The notes: generated by a model from the sequence alone, not told the origin. Shown: positions 7,297 to 16,447, counted from the stretch's first letter. The stretch is 64,000 nucleotides of DNA from PBB1 sp043738425 (GCA_043738425.1 JAYUGJ010000121.1:1-64000), one strand, 5' to 3'. A program made the numbers and translations.

Positions 7297-8280
7297 TCAG
7301 CTGGGCGACGTGGTGATCCAGCCTTCGAGCGCGTCGACCGCGGCCGGCACGCCGTAGTGGGGCTGCGCGCGCGACCAGGCGGCTTGCAGCAGGCACAACA
7401 CCGCGTCGAGTCGGTCGCCGGAGGCATCGGCGACCAGGCTGTCGCGCTGCGCGTGGCTCAGGCGCAAGCGCAGCGCAAGCCGCGTACGGCCTTGCTCCAG
7501 CGCGTCGATCAAATCTTTGCGCGCGATCAAGCGCTCGGGCGTTTGCTTTTGCTTGTCGTCGCTTTTGTACGAGCGGCTGCCCAGCACCTCGCGCGCCAGC
7601 AGGCCGGGGTAGCCCTCCACAGCTACGCGGCTGGCGTCGCCCGCATGCAGGCCCGGCAGATGCACGCCCGCATCGATCAACAGCGGCACGCCGGCGTGCA
7701 GCATGAACGCCACCGGCGGGTTGACCCATTTCATCGATGGTGAGGAGCCCGCGCCGCCATCGCAGGCGCGGTGCGCGAACTTGCCGCCGACCGGCCGCGC
7801 GTTGCAAAACGCGGCGAAGGTGGCGCGTATGTCGTCACGCGAAAGCGCTGCGTAATGGCGCATCAGCGGCAGCCATTCGGTAGGCCACCCGAGCGTGGTG
7901 ACGAGCTCGCGCGGCAGGCCGAACGGCAGGTCGAACGCGCCCACCCAGTGGCCCGGCGTGTGCAACCACGCGCTGAATAAATCGTTGCTGGCAAACGTGC
8001 ACAGCGCGTCGAGCCGCACGCTGCTGCCGTCGAAACTGCCGAGCGCCACCACGATGGGTTTGCGTGCCGTGGGTCGGCTGGTGAAATCGACACCGGCCAC
8101 CGGGCCGGGGCCTGCAGTGTGGTTGTCGCTGTCACTGTGGCGGCGGCTGCTGACGGGGGCGTCGGCGGTGTCGTTGGCGGTGTCGTTGGCGCTTGTGGTC
8201 TGAGTGGCGCAGCCGGGCAGTTTTCTGACGGGTTTGGTTTTCACGGCCGCGACTCTAACGACCGCATCTGATCGATGCAC
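7297..8280 (-). CDS. DUF429 domain-containing protein
   Basis: Recognised as DUF429 by the VAGVDFTSRPTARKPIVVA start of the domain (about residues 61-79), the GAFDLPFGLPRELV block and the YPGLLAREVLGSRSYK and SGDRLDAVLCLLQAAW blocks. The family has a RNase H-like fold; the biochemical role is unknown. Only a GTG at 8280 opens the frame, giving 327 residues. The first 60 residues are low-complexity and include an ANDTANDTADA repeat, so the true start may be further downstream. It is divergently placed from the DUF2868 operon, with about 100 bp between. Confidence 0.72.
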   Translation of the reverse strand: MHRSDAVVRVAAVKTKPVRKLPGCATQTTSANDTANDTADAPVSSRRHSDSDNHTAGPGPVAGVDFTSRPTARKPIVVALGSFDGSSVRLDALCTFASNDLFSAWLHTPGHWVGAFDLPFGLPRELVTTLGWPTEWLPLMRHYAALSRDDIRATFAAFCNARPVGGKFAHRACDGGAGSSPSMKWVNPPVAFMLHAGVPLLIDAGVHLPGLHAGDASRVAVEGYPGLLAREVLGSRSYKSDDKQKQTPERLIARKDLIDALEQGRTRLALRLRLSHAQRDSLVADASGDRLDAVLCLLQAAWSRAQPHYGVPAAVDALEGWITTSPS

Positions 8281-8381
8281 ATTGAAGGGGCAGTGCTCGG
8301 GACAACGCCCGAAGGGAAGGCGTTATGGTTCGTCGAACACGGCCATCGCCTGGTTACCTGATCGCTGCACCGCCCGACCGC

Positions 8382-9983
8382 ATGAACGAAACCACTGCCC
8401 GCCGTGTGCTGTTGATCCAGGCGTTCGAGACTGCCGCGCCCAACGGGCCATGGTGGACCGCGGAAGACCGCCAGTGGGCGAGCCGCGTGGCGCGCGAGTC
8501 GGCCGGACCGACGGCAACCGCCGACACCTACCTTGCCCAGCGCGCGCACCACGCGATGCAACGCCTCGGCCCACGCGTGCCCGCATTGGCACGCTGGGTG
8601 GGTCAGCCCGTATGGCGCTGGCAGTGGCTGCTGGTCGCCATCGCGCTGGGGCTGGTGGCGGGCGTGGCGGCCGACAGCATCGGCACTGCGCAGCGCATCA
8701 ACCTGCTCGCGCCGCCGCTGTGGGCGCTGGTGGCGTGGAACCTGGTGGTCTACGCGTTGCTGCTCTGGAACGGCGTGGCGATGTGGTTGCGCCGCCGGCC
8801 GCCAAAGACGGCGTCGACGCTGTCGGCCACCACGGGCGCACTGCGCCGCGCGGTGCAGCACCTGATTGAACGCAGCGTGCCGGCGGCGCGGCAGCTCGCC
8901 GCAGGTCGCGATGACGGCTTGAAAGGCAGCGCCAACCCATCACTGATACCGGTGCTCGATGCGTACGCCACCCACTGGAGCCAGCGCAGCGCGCCATTGC
9001 TGACCGCGCGCGCTGCGGCGGTGCTGCATGCCGCCGCGGCCGCGTTGGCGCTGGGGCTGATTGCGGGCCTGTACGTGCGCGGGCTGGTGCTTGATTACCG
9101 CGTCGGTTGGCAAAGCACATTCCTCGATGCCATGCAGGTGCACGCCGGCTTGTCGGCACTGCTGGGTCCGGTGGCCAGCGCGTGGGCATGGCTTGCGCCT
9201 GCGTGGCAACTGCCCGCATTGCAACTGCCCGATTTGGCGGCGGTCGAGGCCTTGCGGATCTTGCCCACCACGGTGTCGAACGTGACCGCTCCGGCGACTT
9301 CCCAGAGCAGCGCCGCCAGCTGGATTCATCTGTATGCGCTGGCCTTGGCGCTGCTGGTGGTGCTGCCGCGCAGCGTGCTGGTCGGTTGGAACTTGCTGCG
9401 CGCGGCGTACCAGTCACGGCGCTTTGCACTGCCGCTTGCCGACAGCTACTTTCAGCGACTGATGCGCCAACACCGCGGCAGCACCGCGCGGTTGCTGGTG
9501 CGGCCCTACGCCCACACGCCCTCGCCGGCTGCCACGCTGGGTTTGCGCCTGGTGCTGGCGACGGTGTTCGGCGACGACGTGCAGCTCGAGGTGTTGCCGA
9601 CCACCGCCTATGGCAGCAGCCCGGCCGTGTCGGCCGCCGCAGCCGACGCCAGCGCGTCGGTGGCGCTGTTCGATATGGCCGCCACGCCCGAGGCCGAAAG
9701 CCAGGGCAGATTTGTGCGCGCGCTGCCAACGCAAGCCTCACGCACCGCGGTGCCGCGCCAGGCTGCGCCGCCCGCGCTGTTGATGCTGGTCGACGAATCG
9801 GCTTTTCGCCGGCGCTTCGCCAACAGCCCGGAACGCATCACGCAACGCCGCCACGCGTGGCAGCAACTCGCCGCCAGTCTGGGCTGCGTGGCGGTATTGG
9901 TCGATTTGGAGCAGCCCGATTTGCCGGCTGCCGAGCGCGCGGTGCAATCGGCGCTCGACCAACTGCCGCGCGTGCCGGCATGA
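8382..9983 (+). CDS. DUF2868 multi-pass membrane protein
   Basis: Inner-membrane protein of the DUF2868 family, which is usually encoded immediately before a DUF3482 GTPase. The start is put at ATG 8382 (MNETTARRVLLIQAFE), because codons upstream of it have low third-position GC while those after it follow the genome pattern, and because the family begins with this block. An upstream ATG at 8325 has a better purine-rich ribosome site and would add 19 residues. Hydrophobic segments are seen near residues 80-100, 110-130, 215-240 and 325-345. The stop overlaps the next start by 4 bp. Role unknown; inferred to act in the envelope with the GTPase. Confidence 0.8.
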   Translation: MNETTARRVLLIQAFETAAPNGPWWTAEDRQWASRVARESAGPTATADTYLAQRAHHAMQRLGPRVPALARWVGQPVWRWQWLLVAIALGLVAGVAADSIGTAQRINLLAPPLWALVAWNLVVYALLLWNGVAMWLRRRPPKTASTLSATTGALRRAVQHLIERSVPAARQLAAGRDDGLKGSANPSLIPVLDAYATHWSQRSAPLLTARAAAVLHAAAAALALGLIAGLYVRGLVLDYRVGWQSTFLDAMQVHAGLSALLGPVASAWAWLAPAWQLPALQLPDLAAVEALRILPTTVSNVTAPATSQSSAASWIHLYALALALLVVLPRSVLVGWNLLRAAYQSRRFALPLADSYFQRLMRQHRGSTARLLVRPYAHTPSPAATLGLRLVLATVFGDDVQLEVLPTTAYGSSPAVSAAAADASASVALFDMAATPEAESQGRFVRALPTQASRTAVPRQAAPPALLMLVDESAFRRRFANSPERITQRRHAWQQLAASLGCVAVLVDLEQPDLPAAERAVQSALDQLPRVPA

Positions 9984-11731
9984 ATGCAACGTCAACTGCA
10001 GCGCCAACTGCAGCGCCAACCGCAGCGCCAACCGCAGCGCCGAACACCATTGCACTCAGCCTGGTGTCGCACACCAATGTCGGCAAAACCACGCTGGCGC
10101 GCACGCTGCTGGGACGCGACATCGGCGAGGTGCGCGATGCGCCGCACGTGACCGAATTCGCCGACGTGCACCGCTTGATCAGCACCGCCGAAGGCGATGT
10201 GTTGCAGCTGTGGGACACGCCCGGTTTCGGCGACAGCGTGCGGCTGCTGGCGCGGCTGCGCAGCGCGGCCAACCCGATCGGCTGGTTCATGGGTGCGGTG
10301 TGGGACCGCTGGCGCGACCGGCCGTTTTGGGCCAGCCAGCAAGCGCTGCGCAATGTGCGCGACCACGCCGATGTGGTGCTGTATCTGGTCAGCGCGGCCG
10401 AAGCGCCCACCGCCGCGGGCTATGTCACGCCCGAGATGGAGCTGCTGGGCTGGACCGGCAAGCCTGTCATCGTGCTGCTGAACCAAATGGGCGCGCCACG
10501 CGAGGCGGCGCTCGAAGCGGCTGAAATCGCCGATTGGGTTAAACACCTGGCACCGTTCGGCCAGGTGAAAACCGTGCTGCCGCTCGATGCATTTGCCCGC
10601 TGCTGGGTGCAAGAGTTGACGCTGCTGGCTGCGGTTGAACGCGCACTGCCCGCGGTTGCACAACCGCGCATGACGCGGCTGCGCGCGGCGTGGCAAGCCA
10701 ACCGCGAGGGCACCTTTCACGCCGCGATGGATGCGCTGGCGCACAGCCTGGCGCGCATGGCCGCCGCGCGCGAGCCGGTCGCCGAACGTGACGGCCTGGG
10801 CAGCACCTTGCGCGACTTCGGCAGCGCCGTGAAACGCGGCGTGGGCCGACAAATCAGCCAACGCTGGGCACCCGCTTCGGCTGCATCGACCGCGGCTGCG
10901 AACGAGGCTGCCGACACGCGCCCGGTAGCGGTGGCGCAACGCGCATTGGCCGCGCAGCTGGAGCTGGAAGTGCGGCAAAGCACCGCCCACCTGATCGCGC
11001 TGCACGGATTGAACGGCAGCGCACAAAGCGAAATATTGGCCCGGCTGGCCAGCCACTTCGAGGTGCGGCTGCGTGTCGGCGAAGGCAGCGCCGCGGTGTG
11101 GGGCGGCGTGCTGACCGGCGCGTTGGTCGGCCTCAAAGCCGACCTGGCCAGCGGCGGGCTGACGCTCGGCGGCGGCGCGTTGGCCGGCGGCTTGTTGGGT
11201 GCCCTCGGCGCGGCGGGTGTGGCGCGCGGCGTGAACCATGTGCGCGGCACGCAGCACAGCTGGCTGAACTGGAACGCCGACGCCCTGCACCAGGCCACCG
11301 AGGCCGCGCTGTTGCGCTATTTGGCGGTGGCCCACTTCGGGCGCGGCCGCGGCGATTGGGCGCAGTCGGAAGCGCCTGCACACTGGCAAGCGGTAGTCAC
11401 CACCGCGCTGGCACCGCACCGCGACGCACTCACCGCGCTGTGGTCGGGCCGCAGCCAACTCAGCGCCGACAACGCCGCGGCCATCAACGCCGTCACCGAC
11501 ATCAACGCCGTCAATGACATCGACGCCTTCACTGACATCAGCGCCGTCAATGACACCCGCGCCACCGATGCCGTCAATAGCACGCTGCGGCAACCAGCGC
11601 GGCAACCAGCGCTGCAACCAGCGCTGCGTTCACGGCTGACCCAGGCGGCGCGCGCGGCGCTGGAAAGTCTGTATCCGGGCAGCTGGCCCGCCGATCTGCC
11701 CGCCGACACACACCCGAGCGAAACCCGATGA
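9980..11731 (+). CDS. DUF3482 domain GTPase
   Basis: P-loop GTPase, 583 residues. It shows G1 SHTNVGKTTLARTLLG, G3 LQLWDTPGFGDSVRL and a G4-like VLLNQMGAPRE, in which NKxD is replaced by NQMG. The C-terminal half is the DUF3482 region with a glycine-rich hydrophobic segment (AVWGGVLTGALVGL to GGALAGGLLGALGAAGVARG) that may insert in the membrane. The start codon overlaps the DUF2868 stop. The gene is odd in carrying three different tandem repeats: TAAP units at the N-terminus (DNA 9994-10041), five 18-bp units (11480-11569) and three 12-bp units (11589-11624). These repeats vary outside the conserved domains, so they are probably tolerated linkers. Confidence 0.85.
   Translation: MNATSTAAPTAAPTAAPTAAPNTIALSLVSHTNVGKTTLARTLLGRDIGEVRDAPHVTEFADVHRLISTAEGDVLQLWDTPGFGDSVRLLARLRSAANPIGWFMGAVWDRWRDRPFWASQQALRNVRDHADVVLYLVSAAEAPTAAGYVTPEMELLGWTGKPVIVLLNQMGAPREAALEAAEIADWVKHLAPFGQVKTVLPLDAFARCWVQELTLLAAVERALPAVAQPRMTRLRAAWQANREGTFHAAMDALAHSLARMAAAREPVAERDGLGSTLRDFGSAVKRGVGRQISQRWAPASAASTAAANEAADTRPVAVAQRALAAQLELEVRQSTAHLIALHGLNGSAQSEILARLASHFEVRLRVGEGSAAVWGGVLTGALVGLKADLASGGLTLGGGALAGGLLGALGAAGVARGVNHVRGTQHSWLNWNADALHQATEAALLRYLAVAHFGRGRGDWAQSEAPAHWQAVVTTALAPHRDALTALWSGRSQLSADNAAAINAVTDINAVNDIDAFTDISAVNDTRATDAVNSTLRQPARQPALQPALRSRLTQAARAALESLYPGSWPADLPADTHPSETR
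9994..10041 (+). repeat. Four 12-bp tandem units at the 5' end of the DUF3482 gene
   Basis: Units are AACTGCAGCGCC twice then AACCGCAGCGCC twice, in frame, coding for repeated TAAP. The 12-bp period keeps the frame whatever the copy number. Confidence 0.85.
11480..11569 (+). repeat. Five 18-bp tandem units in the DUF3482 gene
   Basis: Imperfect units of the type GACATCAACGCCGTCAAT code for repeated DINAVN-like hexapeptides. Three 12-bp units of GGCAACCAGCGC type follow at 11589-11624. Both periods are multiples of three, so length change would not break the frame. Confidence 0.8.
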
Positions 11732-12141
11732 GCCGAAAAACCAAACGCAACCTGCCGGCCACGCCGCTGCCGGGCACCACCACCACCACCACTTCGCGCG
11801 AACCGTTTGGTTTGACCGATGCGAAGCGACGTGCCATCCGCCGCTGGATGTTCGGCGGCATGGGCGCGCTGATGGTCGGCGGCATCGCGGTCGGCTTTGT
11901 GCCGTTTTTTTTGGCCTCGTACCAGCTGAGCCGGTTTTGCGAATCGCTGTCCATCGGCTCACCGATGGCCGACGCGCAAGGCCTGGCGCTGGCGCGCGGC
12001 TACGAGTTGTCGATCCAGCCCGATGGCGAAGTGCGCATCACCGTGCCGCGCATGACCTCGCAATTCGTCGCGCAACGTGGCTGCATGCTGCGCCCCGGTG
12101 AGCGCGGGTTGCAGTCGGCCACCTTCGGCGTGTTGCCATAA
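11728..12141 (+). CDS. Single-pass membrane protein of unknown function
   Basis: Third gene of the DUF2868-DUF3482 operon; its ATG overlaps the GTPase stop by 4 bp. The 137-residue protein has a Thr-rich N-terminus (TTTTTTS at 18-24), a basic stretch KRRAIRRW, one clear transmembrane segment (about residues 45-68, MGALMVGGIAVGFVPFFLA) and a soluble C-terminal domain with two cysteines. The domain is not recognised. Tight coupling to the GTPase suggests that it works with it at the inner membrane. It ends 10 bp before the convergent adenine deaminase stop. Confidence 0.7.
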   Translation: MSRKTKRNLPATPLPGTTTTTTSREPFGLTDAKRRAIRRWMFGGMGALMVGGIAVGFVPFFLASYQLSRFCESLSIGSPMADAQGLALARGYELSIQPDGEVRITVPRMTSQFVAQRGCMLRPGERGLQSATFGVLP

Positions 12142-12151
12142 GGCGGCAGCG

Positions 12152-13228
12152 TCAGCCTGGGTGGTGGGCAACGCCGAACTGTGCATCAAGCGCGTGCAGC
12201 CATGCGGCTTTTTGTTCGACGCGGGCAAAGCTGGCCTCGACGCTGTGGCGCGCCAACGCGTAGGCGTGGCGCGCGTTGAGCATCGGCAGCGCGGCAAACG
12301 TGTCGACGAAGTTTTGATTCAGGTAGCCACCGAAATACGCCGGGTCGTCTGAGTTGAGGCTGACGCGCAAGCCCGCGTCGAGCAACTGCGGCAAGTTGTG
12401 CTGCGCCAGCGTGTCGAATACCCGCAGCTTGACGTTGGACAGCGGGCACACCGTGAGCGGCGTGCCCGCTGCAGCCAACCGCGCGACCAGCGCCGGGTCT
12501 TCCAGGCAGCGCACACCGTGGTCGATGCGCTCGGCGCGCAGCACGTCAAGTGCGCTGCAGATGTAGGCCGGCGGGCCTTCTTCACCGGCATGCGCCACGC
12601 AGTGCAAACCGAGCGCCCGCGCACGCGCAAACACCCGCGCAAATTTTTCAGGCGGGTGGCCGCGCTCGCTGCTGTCGAGGCCGACGCCTACCAGCCAGCG
12701 CCGGTGCGCGGCAATCGACGGCATGCCAGCGTCCAGCGTCGCCAGCGCAGCGTCTTCGCTCAGGTGCCGCAAAAAGCACAAGATCAGCAATGCGCCGATG
12801 CCCAACTCAGCCTCGGCCACTTCGCATGCGCGCACCAGGCCGTTGATGACCACCGCGATCGGCACGCCGCGGTCGGTGTGGGTTTGCGGATCGAAAAACA
12901 GCTCGGCATGCACGATGTGGTCGGCCGCAGCGCGGCGAAAGTACGCCACGCCCAGATCGAAAAAATCAGCTTCGTGCAACAACACCGCAGCCCCGGCGTA
13001 ATAGATATCGAGAAAGCTTTGCAGGTCGGTGAACGCGTAGGCCGCCCGCAGCGCCGCGACGCTGTCGTAGGGCAACGCGAGCCGGTTGCGCGCTGCCAGC
13101 GCGAATATCAGCTCCGGCTCGAGCGAGCCTTCGATATGGATGTGCAACTCGGCCTTCGGCATGGCGCGCAGCAACGCGGCAAGCCGGTCGGGCGCGACGT
13201 CGGGAATACAAGGGAATGCGGTCAACAC
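12152..13228 (-). CDS. Adenine deaminase (adenosine deaminase family)
   Basis: Zinc hydrolase of the purine deaminase family. Metal and catalytic motifs are in place: AELHIHIEGSLEPE, HCVAHAGEEGPPAYI, RIDHGVRCLEDP and SLNSDDPAYFGGYL. The CPLSNVKLRVF block is the pattern I associate with the adenine-specific branch (as in fungal Aah1 and related bacterial enzymes) rather than true adenosine deaminase; so the reaction is more likely adenine to hypoxanthine. The GTG at 13228 is chosen because GGAG lies about 9 bases upstream and the longer frame would run into rlpA's leader. This gives 358 residues. Convergent with the membrane gene on one side and divergent from rlpA on the other. Confidence 0.85.
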   Translation of the reverse strand: MLTAFPCIPDVAPDRLAALLRAMPKAELHIHIEGSLEPELIFALAARNRLALPYDSVAALRAAYAFTDLQSFLDIYYAGAAVLLHEADFFDLGVAYFRRAAADHIVHAELFFDPQTHTDRGVPIAVVINGLVRACEVAEAELGIGALLILCFLRHLSEDAALATLDAGMPSIAAHRRWLVGVGLDSSERGHPPEKFARVFARARALGLHCVAHAGEEGPPAYICSALDVLRAERIDHGVRCLEDPALVARLAAAGTPLTVCPLSNVKLRVFDTLAQHNLPQLLDAGLRVSLNSDDPAYFGGYLNQNFVDTFAALPMLNARHAYALARHSVEASFARVEQKAAWLHALDAQFGVAHHPG

Positions 13229-13328
13229 GGTGCCAGTCTCCAGCGGTAATTTTTCACGTTTGCCCGGTCGATAATCACGCCGCAGGCACTTTTGCTTAGC
13301 CAGTCCACCACCACCCCAGGAGTCAGTC

Positions 13329-13865
13329 ATGAACACCCGTTTTCTAGCCTACAGCAGCGCTGCTTTGTTGCTGGCGCTGTCGACTTTCGCGCAAGCGCAG
13401 ACCGCCTCTGCACCCGACGCAGCCGCACCGATGGCTGCACCGGCACCGATGCCGGCCGCCGCACCGGCACCGGCAGCCACCGTGAAAGCCGCGCCAGCCG
13501 CCAAGCAAGCGCCTGCGGCCGCTGCTACCGGCGACGCCACCGAAGGCAAAGTGGCCCATTACGGACGCAAGTTTGCCGGCCGTAAAACCGCCAGCGGTGA
13601 GCGCTTCAACCCGAACGCGATGACGATGGCACACAAGACGTTGCCGTTCGGCACGCTGGTCAAAGTGACCAACGTGAAAAACGGCAAGCACGTCACGGTG
13701 CGCGTGAACGACCGCGGCCCGACCACGGCCGACCGGATCGGTGACCTGACGACCGCCGCGGCCCGCAAGATCCGCATGACCCACGCTGGCGTGATCGATG
13801 CCAAGCTGGAAGTGGTCGGCATGTCCAAGCACGGCCACCGCCGTCACCACGGCAAAAAGCACTGA
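13329..13865 (+). CDS. rlpA: Septal ring lytic transglycosylase RlpA family protein
   Basis: Secreted double-psi beta-barrel protein that acts on peptidoglycan in the periplasm. A signal peptide is evident (residues 1-24, ending AQAQ), then an Ala/Pro-rich linker (25-70) and the RlpA domain: VAHYGRKFAGRKTASGERF, TMAHKTLPFGTLVKVTN, VRVNDRGPTTADRIGDLT and the C-terminal block. No SPOR domain is present. The tail HGHRRHHGKKH is very basic. The CAGGAG ribosome site lies 8 bases before the ATG. A strong terminator follows, so it is a single-gene unit. Confidence 0.88.
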   Translation: MNTRFLAYSSAALLLALSTFAQAQTASAPDAAAPMAAPAPMPAAAPAPAATVKAAPAAKQAPAAAATGDATEGKVAHYGRKFAGRKTASGERFNPNAMTMAHKTLPFGTLVKVTNVKNGKHVTVRVNDRGPTTADRIGDLTTAAARKIRMTHAGVIDAKLEVVGMSKHGHRRHHGKKH

Positions 13866-13885
13866 GCCGGTTTCGCTCGAATCAA

Positions 13886-13923
13886 AAACCGCCGCACGCG
13901 CCACACGCCTGCGGCGGTTTTTT
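13886..13923 (+). terminator. Rho-independent terminator after rlpA
   Basis: Perfect 10-bp stem AAACCGCCGC (13886-13895) with GCGGCGGTTT (13911-13920), followed by a T run (13918-13923). Confidence 0.9.
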
Positions 13924-14179
13924 CGCGCGAATTTTTGCTGCCAGGTAAAGCCGCGCAGGCGCTGTCAGCCAGTCTGCAAAACGCGGCGTTCAACAGGTGG
14001 GCCGGCGAATGGAATGCACGTCGTCCATGCGATCGCAGCCCGGTGCACGGAACCCGCACTGCCACTGCGCATCGAACCAGTCCAGGCGAAGCAAGTTCGC
14101 AGCGAACTGCAATTCGCAGCTCGCAACCCGCAATCCGCAACCGCCAGTCCCCTGTGCCACTACCCCGCCGGAGTCCACC
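13924..14179 (+). other. Intergenic region with degenerate CGCAAYC repeats
   Basis: About 256 bp between the rlpA terminator and the glycine-rich gene. The only structure I see is a run of degenerate 7-base units (TCGCAGC, TCGCAAC, CCGCAAT, CCGCAAC) at about 14113-14143, just before the CGGAG ribosome site. The promoter of the next gene must lie here, but no clear -35/-10 pair was recognised. Confidence 0.4.
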
Positions 14180-14824
14180 ATGAACCTCGTTACCCGTTGC
14201 TGCACCACCGCGCTGAGCGCCTTGGTGATGATCATGTCGCTGCCCGCGTCGACCGCGTGGGCCGGTGGGGGTGGGCATGGTGGCTACGGACATGGCGGCT
14301 ATGGCGGTGGGCATTACGGCGGCGGGCATGGCGGCGGCTATTACCGCGGCGGCCACGGCTCGCACTGGGGCGGGCTGGGCTGGGGGCTGGGCATCGGCGC
14401 GGGTCTGGGCTGGCTGGGTGCGCGGCAGTTTTATGGTGCGCGCAGTGATCAAAACCGCATCTATGAAAGCCGAATCTATGGCGGCAATGTTTATGGGCCC
14501 GGTTACTCAGAGTATTCGAGCTACGGCAGCCCCGACTACGTGGTGGTCGAGCCGCCGGTGATTTACCGCGAAGCGCCACGCCGCGTGTACCGCGAGGTTC
14601 CACGCTCGGTGTACCGCGAGGTACCCGCACCGGTGTATGCGCCGCCCGCGCGCCCCGACCCGATCATTTACCCGCGCAATGCGCAAAGCGCCGTGCAAAC
14701 CGAGGCCGACCGCCAGGCTTGCAACCGCTGGGCCACCACCCAATCGAACGCGATGAACGACAGCAGCGTGTTCAACCGCGCCACCGAAGCCTGCATGGAC
14801 GGGCGCGGCTACACGCTGCGCTAG
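14180..14824 (+). CDS. Glycine-rich secreted protein of unknown function
   Basis: Signal peptide to about residue 28 (MSLPASTAWA), then a Gly/His/Tyr-rich block (GGHGGYGHGGYGGGHYGGGH, residues about 30-55), a short hydrophobic Gly/Trp-rich segment (about 62-82) and a Tyr/Pro-rich region with three copies of a REVPR-like unit (YREAPRRVYREVPRSVYREV). The C-terminal part has two cysteines in ACNRWATTQSNAMNDSSVFN and ends CMDGRGYTLR, a pattern I have seen in conserved hypothetical envelope proteins of betaproteobacteria. 214 residues; ATG 14180 has a GGAG site 6-9 bases upstream. Inferred to be periplasmic or surface-exposed. Confidence 0.75.
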   Translation: MNLVTRCCTTALSALVMIMSLPASTAWAGGGGHGGYGHGGYGGGHYGGGHGGGYYRGGHGSHWGGLGWGLGIGAGLGWLGARQFYGARSDQNRIYESRIYGGNVYGPGYSEYSSYGSPDYVVVEPPVIYREAPRRVYREVPRSVYREVPAPVYAPPARPDPIIYPRNAQSAVQTEADRQACNRWATTQSNAMNDSSVFNRATEACMDGRGYTLR

Positions 14825-14860
14825 GGCACTGCGCCCAGGGGTCGGCGGCAGCAATCGTTA

Positions 14861-16324
14861 TCAGCGTCGACTCACCTCGCGCATCGTCACGAACTCTTCT
14901 GCGCCGGTCGGGTGGATCCCGATGGTGCGGTCGAGTTGGGCCTTCGTCAGCCCGGCCTGCAGTGCGGCCGCAAACCCCTGAATGACTTCACCGGCATCGC
15001 AGCCGACCATGTGCAACCCCAGCACCCGATCGGTCGCGTCGTCGACCACGACTTTCATCAACACGCGTTCGCTGCTGCCGCTGAGCGTGTGTTGCAGCGG
15101 CTTGAAATCGGTGCGGTAGATGCGCACCGCACCGCGCGCTCGGGCAGCTTCTTCGCTCAGGCCCACGGTGCCGATATTCGGGTGGGTGAACACCGCCGTG
15201 GGAATCAACGCGTAGTCGACCGGTGGCCGCGCGCCGTCACCCAGCAAGCGGTCGACCAGCACCATCGCCTCGGCCAACGCCACCGGTGTCAGTGCCATGT
15301 GGCCGACCAGATCGCCGATGGCATGCACCGACGGCACCACCGTTTGAAAGTGCGCATCGACCGGCACGGTGCCGTTCGGGTTCAGCGTGATGCCGACTGC
15401 CTCCAGGCCGAGCCCGGCCGTGCGTGCGATGCGACCGGTGGCGTGCAGCACGGTGTCGGCATCGACCGCGATGTCGGCCGCATTCGCATCGGCAGCGCCT
15501 GCTTGATTCAAGCGCAGCGTTTGCACACCGCCGGCATGCTGCACCTCGGCCAACCTGGTGTGCAAATGCACCGCGATGCCTTTTTTGCGCATCTCGGTGG
15601 TGATGAATTCGGCGACCTCCGCATCGAAGCCGCGCAGCAACTGCGGCCCGCGGTGCACCAGCGTCACCTGCGCGCCCAGGCCGTTGAAGATCGAGGCGAA
15701 TTCGCACGCGATGTAGCCGCCCCCGATGACCACCAGCCTGCGCGGAAACGGGTCGAGATCGAACATGTCGTCGGAGCTCACCGCCCACGCGGCACCCGGC
15801 CCGGTCACCGGCTGAGGCTGGCCGCCGGTGGCCAGCACGATGTGGCGCGCGGTGTGATGTTCAACGGGTGCATCGGCCACGCCATTCGACGCGCGCACCG
15901 CCACCGTATGCGCATCGACCAGGCTGGCCCAGCCGCGCAACAACCGCGCCCCAGCCGACCGCAACACGCCGTCGTAAATGCCGTTCAACCGCGTGATCTC
16001 AGCCGCGCGGCGCGCCTTCAACACGCTCCAGTCGAAGCGCGGCGCGTCGGCACCCGCACCCCAACCCCAGCCGAAGCCGTGTGCCTCCTCGAACGCCTCA
16101 CCGTAATGCGCCGCATAGCTGTACAGCTTCTTCGGTATGCAGCCCACATTCACACAGGTGCCGCCCAGCGCGCTGCCTTCGACAATCAACACCCGCGCGC
16201 CGCGCTGCGCTGCAAACCGCGCTGCCCGCACACCGCCGCTGCCCGCGCCGATGACGATCAGGTCGTGGTCGTAGTGGGGCGCTGATGTGCTTGGGGTGGT
16301 AACGGTGATGGTGGTGGTGGTCAT
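14861..16324 (-). CDS. gor: Glutathione-disulfide reductase
   Basis: FAD-dependent NADPH oxidoreductase that keeps glutathione reduced in the cytoplasm. Motifs in order: FAD-binding IVIGAGSGGVRAAR, the redox-active disulfide GGTCVNVGCIPKK (C57, C62), the NADPH-binding VVIGGGYIACEFA, the second FAD motif VHAIGDLVGHMALTPVA and the C-terminal IHPTGAEEFVTM with the catalytic His-Glu pair. Start at 16324 gives 487 residues; the first 16 residues are a Thr-rich extension (MTTTTITVTTPSTSAPH). Just upstream lies a TTGG-type tandem repeat (16326-16350). It precedes nothing in operon; the ligase gene is further upstream on the same strand. Confidence 0.93.
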   Translation of the reverse strand: MTTTTITVTTPSTSAPHYDHDLIVIGAGSGGVRAARFAAQRGARVLIVEGSALGGTCVNVGCIPKKLYSYAAHYGEAFEEAHGFGWGWGAGADAPRFDWSVLKARRAAEITRLNGIYDGVLRSAGARLLRGWASLVDAHTVAVRASNGVADAPVEHHTARHIVLATGGQPQPVTGPGAAWAVSSDDMFDLDPFPRRLVVIGGGYIACEFASIFNGLGAQVTLVHRGPQLLRGFDAEVAEFITTEMRKKGIAVHLHTRLAEVQHAGGVQTLRLNQAGAADANAADIAVDADTVLHATGRIARTAGLGLEAVGITLNPNGTVPVDAHFQTVVPSVHAIGDLVGHMALTPVALAEAMVLVDRLLGDGARPPVDYALIPTAVFTHPNIGTVGLSEEAARARGAVRIYRTDFKPLQHTLSGSSERVLMKVVVDDATDRVLGLHMVGCDAGEVIQGFAAALQAGLTKAQLDRTIGIHPTGAEEFVTMREVSRR

Positions 16325-16447
16325 CGGTTGGTTGCTTGGTTGGTTGGTTAGTGATGCAGCTGGCACAGAGTGGGCCACAGGCCGAGAACAACGCTGAACA
16401 AGTCCGCGCCTACCCACCAGCGCAGTCGGGGCACCCGGTCGATGCCG

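Noticed and set aside
9107..9979. Extension of the DUF3482 frame upstream to 9107.
   Set aside because: This part overlaps the DUF2868 gene in another frame; the ATG at 9980, overlapping the DUF2868 stop, is the natural start.
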